From Rhynochetos jubatus (taxonomy: Eukaryota; Chordata; Aves; Eurypygiformes; Rhynochetidae), in contig CM050650.1 in assembly GCA_027574665.1 (NCBI GenBank), forward strand, positions 54,729,304-54,793,303: 64,000 bases of DNA, given 5' to 3'. The notes under the pieces were generated by a model. It ran no database searches, was not told the DNA's origin, and saw only the letters and a list, made by a program, of their open reading frames with translations. The stretch's first letter is position 1. Every line of letters begins with the position of its first letter. A program made the translations under genes and the position numbers. Below are positions 56,384-64,000 of the stretch, piece after piece.

Positions 56384-59300
56384 GAGGAAGGAGAAAAATG
56401 CTGAATTAAGTTTTGTTAAAGCTGCAGGAGCCTCTGAGAGTGCTGCTCCTGCAACAGATTTACATGCAATCCTAATGTCTAGCCAGGCTTGATGAAACAC
56501 AGTACCTACCTGCATGGAGTTAATGAGGGACTTTTTGTGGTGAAGTTTTGGGTTAGGGGTGTGAAAGGTTTCAGCAAGGGTGCTTTTGACATTGCAGCAT
56601 TAATCAGTAATACTCCACACTGCTGTGATCACCCCCTTTTCAATCTGAAGATCTTAGGCTGCTTGCAATAACAGTGTAACCCCTGCGTACCGGTAAACTT
56701 GTTCTTTGGTCTTTATGACTGAGGAAAAAAGAAACAGCAAGACAAAGCACAACTACTAGGTGATGTGTAGGTGTCCACACAAAGGGGTGAAAGAGCTGAG
56801 GAGAAAAAGAGCTTTCCTGCACTGCCGTACCAGCAAGGTTTCGGCTTTGGCCATTCTGTTTGTTCCTGTTTACAAGCTGGGATGTGTTAAATTTAAAGCT
56901 GAATTAATTTGAGGGGGTTATGTGGCTATTGAGAAATCTGTGTCACTCCTGAGATTATGCATAAAGGCTACTAATGAGAGATGATTTAGCTGTTTCCAAG
57001 CAGAACAGTTGTGGCAGAACTCCTATTTGGTATAGGGCTTATTATTTCTTACAGTGCTTCTTAGGCTTAATACAATACAGCAGCTCATTCTCTAATTGTG
57101 GTCTCTGTTTCCCTTTTTGTTGGAAAATGGAGATGAGGCATATGGTAGGAGAAAAACCATTTTAAATTCAGTGGAATACAAATATTGGTCAAAGCAAAAA
57201 GGTGCTATAATCAATAAGCAGAATATTAGACAGTTACACATGGCTTTATAAACTTAAGTATTAAGTAATCATGTATTTTATGCAGTTTTGCAAAATGGTA
57301 TAAAGTAAGAGCATCCTCAACTTTAAACTAGGATGAATTACCAATAAATTTTAGTAGTAGCTGGTCCTGCAAAGGGAAGAAAAACAAAATTCAAAATGAA
57401 GCACTGAAATATTTATAAATACACTGTCTATTTAGAAATAAACAGCCGCTAGAGATACTGACTCATTTTGATTAACTGCACTTATGAGAAAGCATGAAAA
57501 GAATTGTGATTATTTCCTTTCAGTGCACTGGAGACCAAAGCAGCATATGCAAGTGTAATCTCTTGAAGGAGATTTAGGATCTGTTTCATGCTGAACTGTA
57601 TTTCAGACTGCCCTTGAAATGAAAAGTTGTGTTTCCTGGCTGTCTGCTGGCTAGGATGTCAAGCCAACAACTGATCATCTGTATGTAGGATTCCAGATCG
57701 TGTGTCAGCTTAAGGGTATGTTATGAGATGAACAGGGCTCGGTAGCTCATTTCTGTAGCTCAGTGAGATCTGAGAGACAAGCATGATGCACAAACCTTAA
57801 ATATATTGCGTCTCAAATGTCCCACTTTGCTACAATAGTATCATAAATTAAAGTTGGTCAGTGAATGGTACAAGGCAGGGAGATTTCCTCTTGTGACTGT
57901 TAACTCCAGCTGTGCAAGTATGTGTAAACATGTATGTGTAAGAGGTATGTGTATACATATAAAGCATAGCTGAAGAATGTGGTACAGCGCTATTGCTCCT
58001 TTCCCATGTGCTATAGATTGTTGCTTCATAAGCAGCTGTAGTTTTGTCCCTTTCCCAGGAAAGGGATCTTAGGCAAACACCAAACACTGCTGGTTTTGGA
58101 AGGTATGGCATTAAGTCCCTAGACTTAAGAAAGCTCTAAGGGAAGAAGGACTCTTAAAACATGTCTTGCTTCTTACCAGAAGGTAGGAATGTTTTATATA
58201 ATATCACCTAGCTTCTCCCTGCTCCCTGGTGCACCTTGAGAGTGTTCATGATGAATGAACAGTGGCTAAACAATAGCCACTTCTTATCCACTTTTTCATG
58301 CTATATGTACCTCAACCTATTTTCTGTCCTTCATTTCTCATCTGTCTCGTGGCAGTAGTTTTGCTAGAGGCGCTATCTGAGCTTTGAGCATGGTGTTCTT
58401 TCTCTTTAATGGAAACAAAATGTTGCAGTAGCATTAAGTAATAACCAAACGGTATTGAACATCTCGTGGATTCGATTGCTTCAGGGTTTCGGAAGCTCTA
58501 AGGCTACTTGTACTCTGTCTTCAGTAACAGGATTTCAACTTGCCATCCCAGAGCGAGTAACTTGATCTGGTTGTATGCATGTTGATTGTATGCTCACAGG
58601 CCTGGCTTTTCCCTGCCGAAGATCACGCTGTCAAGTTAATGATCAGATTCAGAACATTACAGGCAGGTGTTTTAATTCTAACCTTGAAGCATATCTCTCT
58701 CTCAGTCTGTCTCTAGCTGCTGTTCTGTAATATCAAACAATACCTGATGGAGTATTTACTGTGAAGAGGACCAGAGCTGTATCATGGGTCTCAGGCTGTG
58801 TGTGTGGGTTCTGGATACAGATCTTAGCCCTTTCGTGTTACATAGTGTAGCACTTCATGTCTTATCAGTCTTCGCTATGGCAGCAGTCTGCTATGTGTGG
58901 TTTTAATAACAGAGTAGAAATACCAACTTTGCAAGGCCGTGGTCAACCCACAGAGGTAAATGACTTAGCCTTCCCCTATTTACTAGGACAAAGGTGTAAG
59001 CCATTTCATGTATCTACTCCAATAGCAAAGCTGGTAAATTGAGAGTTTCCCACATGTAACTTGTTTCTGTTTAAAGGGTACGTAACTTTACACTTGATGT
59101 ACGCGTTCAGAAATATTTGACAGAAACAAGCGTGAGTACCATGCAAAGTGTGTTGTGCTCGCAAAAGGGCTGGGAAAACAGCAAGCACAGGACAGTTGCA
59201 AGATCCCCATGTTTGCGTGCTTACTTTTACTGAGATTATTTTCTCTATGTCAACACCGCACCTGAACTCCATTCAGATACGTAACAAAAAGTGATCCTGG

Positions 59301-61714
59301 CTCCAAAGTTTGTGTCTTCCTTTCAGCTCAATTTGTTATACTATCTGTTTATAATTAGATGACAAAACACAAGTAGAAGTGTGAACGAGGTAATAAACAA
59401 AGGTTACAGCAAACTGCAGTCAACTGTTGTCTATTTAATTGCCAGCAGAAAATCTGGCAGGTACCTCCTTTCCTAAAAACAGAAACAAGTAACTCTCTGT
59501 GAATATTGTCTTCCCGTTTCATTTATTAAATTGTTGATGAACAAATTGCAAAATTCAAGAATGTAATTATTTGGAATTAGTAGTGATTTTTTTTTAGCAC
59601 ATAATTGATATTCTGTGGATCATTTGATTAACAGCTGAAAACAGTTTGTAATTGATGCTGTAATTAGCTATCACAGTGATCACTCCAAATGAGACTGCAG
59701 TGTTATAAATTTGGGTAGACCCAATTATCCAACCAGAATACAGAGCCATGCAGCTTGACTTCTAACTAACTCACACTGAACAAATGTCTTGGGATAGAAC
59801 ACTATGTCTTCACCTGCAGGAATCAAACCTGGGAGACTTGCAACCAGGCCTGGATCAAAAATTGCCGCAGAATTCTCTAACTTTTAATCCTGTGCCAATG
59901 TCAGATGTCTGTGGGCTCCCACTTCATGGTTCTACATCTCCCTGGGGGTCAGGGCAGAGTGGACCAAATGTGACTGATGTATGAAGAGCAGCACGGAGAG
60001 TAGCCATGAAGGGTGGAAGACCCTCTGAGCAAATGTCTGTTACCTGTGGGATGTTCCTTGGGGGCATGGAGGTCCCTCTCAAGTGAAGGCTGTGTATTTT
60101 CACCTGCACAATAATGCAGCAGACCTGTCCCTCTTCTGCCTCTTAGATCCAGGGAAGCAGAGTCCTCCTGTGAGCAGCTGAATGGGGAAATACTATTTTC
60201 TGCGTGGAATATTGTCAGCTGATGTGATAGGAGACTGTGTTGCATGCAGGGAAGGATCCCTGCCCACAGTTAAAATAACTTTTGCAAGAAAAGGTAAATA
60301 ATGTTTTAAATAATCTTTCTTTTCTTCAGTTGCTTTATGACCTGTGTAAATACCCTGGCACGTCTGTTACGCTCCCCAAGGGCTGGATATGCAAATTGAG
60401 GGGAAAAAAAAAAAAGAAAAGGAGTTTTTAATTGTATTGTTTAGCTTCTCGAGTAAGTCTGGGCATATGGAATGAGCTTTCTTTTGACCTTTTGTAAATA
60501 CAATAATCTTTTTATCTCCAGCTGCTCCTCGCTGGCAAGCAAACCCATGGAATGCTCCCCTCCAGTTCCTGCGATTTTCTGAGGACCACTAGGTGGCATG
60601 GGAACTCTGTGTAGGAACAGGGGACTTTTGCCTGGCAATGGGTTGGCTCACGAAGCCCCCGTACTCCTGTTACCTTTTAACCGTATTCTCTTCCCCAAAC
60701 CACGGAGCTAGGGATATGCATCTGAGAATTAAAATCTGGAATTTTGGCCGCGATCAAAAAGGGGCCGTACAGAAAGTCAAAGTTTGTCATGCGCTTCAAT
60801 AGTCTGTAAACGCCAAGGGTGAGAGTCACCTCAACTTTGATGGCTGGGTTTTCTCTACACTGTAGAAGGAATTCAGCTTTATCTAGTCACGTATTGCCGT
60901 GGGTTTTGTAGCGATACAGACACAAGGTTTCACGTTAGCCATCCGGCGCACTAAGTCCACCAGGTGTCTTTAAATGAGAAAATGGTCACTGATTTCCAGC
61001 CATTTCCTTTCATTGAATTCGCTCCCCATGTATTTCCCTTCCTCCACTGTGGGTCTTCATGCTCACGTCCAGATGTCTGCAATCCTGGCTAGCCAGCAGC
61101 TAAGGCATGGCACGCAGGCACTTTTCTCCCGAGGTGCAGATCCAACTCCTGTCTACTCAAAGGCTCCTACTTGCTCATGTGAAGCACAAGGCATGGTTTG
61201 TCCTCTCAGTAAGACATGTAGGTGTTTAATTTCTGCTCTTTGCTGAGCTAAGAGGGAGATCAAGGGAATTTCTTTCTCTTCAGATATTGGTAAGTCATGA
61301 GTGAATTATAAGACTGAGAAGAGCTGTGGAGAAAAAGCTTTCCCTTCCTCTTCTTCCATCACACCTCTGAAGTAAATCTTCATTTACTGTCTACTTAAGG
61401 GATTTTGGAATGAGCTGTGTATGAAAACTAGAACTCTATTTCCATAAGCAGTGTGAGAATTAAGCTTGGGGCTTTAAATTGGTTGGGAAGTAAGTACAGG
61501 TCACCTTATAATATAGACTGTGGTGGCCTCAGAAGCCTAATGGGAGCGTAGAGGGCAAAAGGCCTGGAAGTGAAACACAGATTTGAAGACACTGTGTTCA
61601 GGCTAGGTCTATTGTTGTGCTGCAACAAAGAAATTGCAAGTCAGATGCCAACATCAATTGAAGGAGCAGCTGGTGCATTCCCCTTTGTGAAGATTCAGCC
61701 ACATAATTAAGGCA

Positions 61715-61815
61715 CAGGACTGCCATTCCTGCACATGTAATATTGGACAAATCACTTAACATATTTTTTTCTCTTTATCTGTCAGTGCATGAACAGTGAA
61801 ATTTGTGATGATAAT
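61715..61815 (+). mobile_element. Possible MIR-type SINE remnant
   Basis: The pieces GACTGCCATTCCTG, TTGGACAAATCACTTAAC, TTTATCTGTCAG and GATGATAATCTG occur in the same order and spacing as the MIR consensus blocks (TTGGGCAAGTCACTTAACC, then CATCTGTAAAATGGGGATAAT). MIR copies are old and rare but present in birds. By eye the match is only moderate. Confidence 0.45.
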
Positions 61816-64000
61816 CTGCAAAGGAAGTGAAAGAGAAAAATTACTAGAGCAGCCCATGATAACCTTGATCTGATAATCTCAAATTTGCTGCCCACATCAG
61901 TTTTCCAGATTTCATATTCAGCTAATCTGTGATTAAACCTTATCTCTATTTGATCATTAATCATGAATGTATTCTTCCCGTAATACTCTTGGATGCTGAA
62001 AGGATACCAGGAAAGTAGGAGTCTGAAAAAGAACAGATAAACACTGCAGAAATATTTTAACATTGGACAGACTGGCAGCAATGGGCTTTGTGCAGTTGGG
62101 GAAGCAAAGAATGTAGGCTTGAACTCCCAATCCATCTTGGCTACTGCTTTCAGCATTTCAGTTCCTCCTGAGGAGGATGCCAGGTGTCTGCTTGAAAATA
62201 GAAAGTGTTCCCAGGCAGGGGTTTCTGTCTGTATTCTCTGATCCTGTACTCGAAAAGAAGAAAATGACTTCTTACAAAGGCCGGACACTAGATGGAATAC
62301 ACAGTGTGGATTTTTTAAAGTTGGATGCATACGTGTTTAATGAAAGGCTGCTTATGATGTTGTTTATATAATACTTACGTAAATATGACTGAAGTTTGTC
62401 CTGTTACAGTGATTCATTTGTACTTCCTTGCTAATGTACACTGTTTTGCCTTCTCTCACTAGAGGCAATACAGAGCAGTTGATGGAGAAGCTGTGAACTT
62501 ACACAAGGAGTAGAACACCTTTAATTTTGCCTTGAAAGGGTTGCTAAAGGGAAAAATTGGAGCAGAGGGACCATTGAGAATTAGACAAGGAAGTGGTCTT
62601 ATGAATTCATGGCATATGTAGGAGAGAGCGGTTACTGTTTTGCAGATCTGCACTACTCCAGAGAAACAGTTCCACAGCACCCTTACCAGCTATTCTTTGG
62701 CATTTTTGTAAATTGCAGCAGTGTGAACTCATTAGCTGTATGGCCCCAATACAGAAACTCCCATGAATAACTTTCCATTAGGAGTTAGGTAGAATCCAGG
62801 AAGCCTTGAACGCACCAGGATCATGGGGTCCTGGGTGTGTTCACAGCAGCCAGTGCAGTGCAGCTTCCCGGGCAGCGTGGGCAGTGACCAGAGTGTCTTC
62901 TCAGAGCCAGAGCCCAGAACTGGCAGCTGCAGTGCCCTTGGGGCAGCCTCCCCCGTGCGCTCCCCTGTTCTGACTGCACCTGGAGCTGGGGCGCAAGCCC
63001 ACCTTGGCTAGCGTGGCTGTGCCTGAAGTGGCTAAAAGGAAGGAGGAGAAATCAGAGCAATGTTGAGGATTCAGACTAGCCTGTGGCTCTTCATGGGCTT
63101 GCATGTGCTGGGTATCAATCAGCCACCCTATCAAAGCCTGTGGTGGTGCGAGGCAGAAGGAACGAGTTCTCCTACCTGAAGAAAGCAAGCCTTTGGCTAA
63201 AGGAGGAAATAAAGCACTGATCCCACAGTCTTAGGGCTAAACTCCCATGAAAGGCTGAAGCATTGATTATTTTTAGCAGGGGAGAGCCTAGGGGGAGGGC
63301 TAGTCAAATAGATTAAACCATTGTTAGGAGCAGAGCAGAATTCTCCTGCAGCACTTTCCTTTCCATCACACCTGCATCCTGATGTGAAATAAAAAGTGTG
63401 TGTGTGTCGGGGGGTGGGTGGGTGTGGAAATGTGGAGGAGGGAAAAGCTGCACTTGGAGAGCTGAAGTGGTAGCAGTTAGTGATGGAGTCACTCTTTCCT
63501 GTCACTGCTTTTACCCTATTTGCTTCTCTGACACAGATTTCTTGCTGTTAATCCCCAGGATAGCCTCTGAGAGTTGTTTATCATCCTGGGGCAAAATGTT
63601 CCAGCCTCCTCTCACCACTCTTTCTTCCGGCACGCGGTGGTCCTGATATGCCTAAGTGTCCAGAAGAGCCTGAGGACAGAGTGGGAGGATGTTTTCTCCT
63701 TTTAGTAAGCTCTCTGGCCCATTGCTCAGGCTCAGCACTGTCCTAGTTTCCCCTGCCTTCTCCTAGGCACTCAGGCTGCGAGAAGCATCGCTGTCATGCT
63801 GCAGCAAACAAGATGCTGCGCAGCTGCCAGGGCATTCAGCCACGCTGGGCCAGGTGCTGTCTAACCTTCCCTTTGGGAACACATGTTCAAACATTGTTCA
63901 AAGCAGTCTGGTCACTGTGGGATGGCATGGGTGGGTTGGGGAGGACAGAGTGTTATTCAAGGCTGCCCTTTGCTGGTGAGGTTTTACTAATTTCCTCGTT
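61816..64000. other. Noncoding end of window
   Basis: No gene recognised. A GT run followed by GGGT units lies at 63396-63427. A 182-codon minus frame (62330-61782) partly overlaps the possible MIR and has no recognisable domain, so I do not call it. 62820-63010 is GC-richer but its frames resemble no known exon. Confidence 0.5.
63396..63427 (+). repeat. (GT)n/(GGGT)n low-complexity run
   Basis: GTGTGTGTGTGTC followed by GGGGGGTGGGTGGGTGTGG. The G-rich half could fold into a quadruplex in vitro; no function is shown. Confidence 0.85.

Larger units (their letters stand above)
54955..61714. other. Noncoding stretch downstream of IYD
   Basis: No gene recognised over about 6.8 kb. Simple repeats are (GT)n at 55315-55336, 22 A at 56362-56383 and an A-rich run near 60401-60420. 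The AT-rich block at 59525-59720 (TTGATTAACAGCTG, GTAATTGATGCTGTAATTAG) looks like a candidate conserved noncoding element on composition only. It may be intergenic or a 5' noncoding part of the downstream gene. Confidence 0.5.

Noticed and set aside
61782-62330. 182-codon minus-strand frame
   Set aside because: It is the longest uncalled frame near the 3' end, but it overlaps the possible MIR remnant and matches no family that I recognise.
1-64000. CRISPR array, tRNA or rRNA gene, bacterial operon or integrated phage
   Set aside because: No regularly spaced direct repeats, no cloverleaf sequence noticed, and no dense prokaryote-like coding. Everything points to vertebrate DNA.

Overview
The window looks like nuclear DNA from a bird, probably a neoavian. 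The evidence is many CR1 LINE 3' ends closing in the avian ATTCTATGATTCTATGA-type tail, an LTR family of avian endogenous-retrovirus type, few other repeats, and a vertebrate gene with long introns. I could not decide the species. No bacterial-type operon, CRISPR array or phage is present, and I saw no rRNA or tRNA gene.

The one protein-coding gene I can support is IYD (iodotyrosine deiodinase), on the + strand. It has five coding exons: 32235-32415, 41514-41708, 45189-45348, 47310-47466 and 49456-49638. All four introns are GT-AG and all phases agree, giving an open 291-residue product. The protein has an N-terminal membrane anchor and a nitroreductase-fold FMN domain. It recycles iodide from mono- and diiodotyrosine in thyroid cells.

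Layout: 1-30505 is noncoding, with two young CR1 copies (3328, 9766), a fossil L3/CR1-like reverse-transcriptase piece on the minus strand (about 17955-18470), simple repeats and a small CpG-richer patch (about 18700-19330). At 30506-31331 an LTR is followed by an inverted piece of the same LTR, ending about 0.9 kb upstream of the IYD start. IYD occupies 32235-49638. Its introns hold a CR1 tail, an ancient LINE remnant and a nearly full antisense LTR (intron 1), three CR1 copies including a head-to-head pair (intron 2), and an antisense LTR fragment (intron 3). From 49639 to 64000 come the 3' UTR and flank, further CR1 pieces, microsatellites, a possible MIR SINE and unannotated sequence.

In mammals the neighbours of IYD are PPP1R14C and PLEKHG1 (established knowledge). 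I recognised no exon of either here. I did not find a convincing new biological system. The most useful leads are the inverted LTR unit upstream of IYD and the near-identical inverted CR1 copies flanking IYD exon 2.
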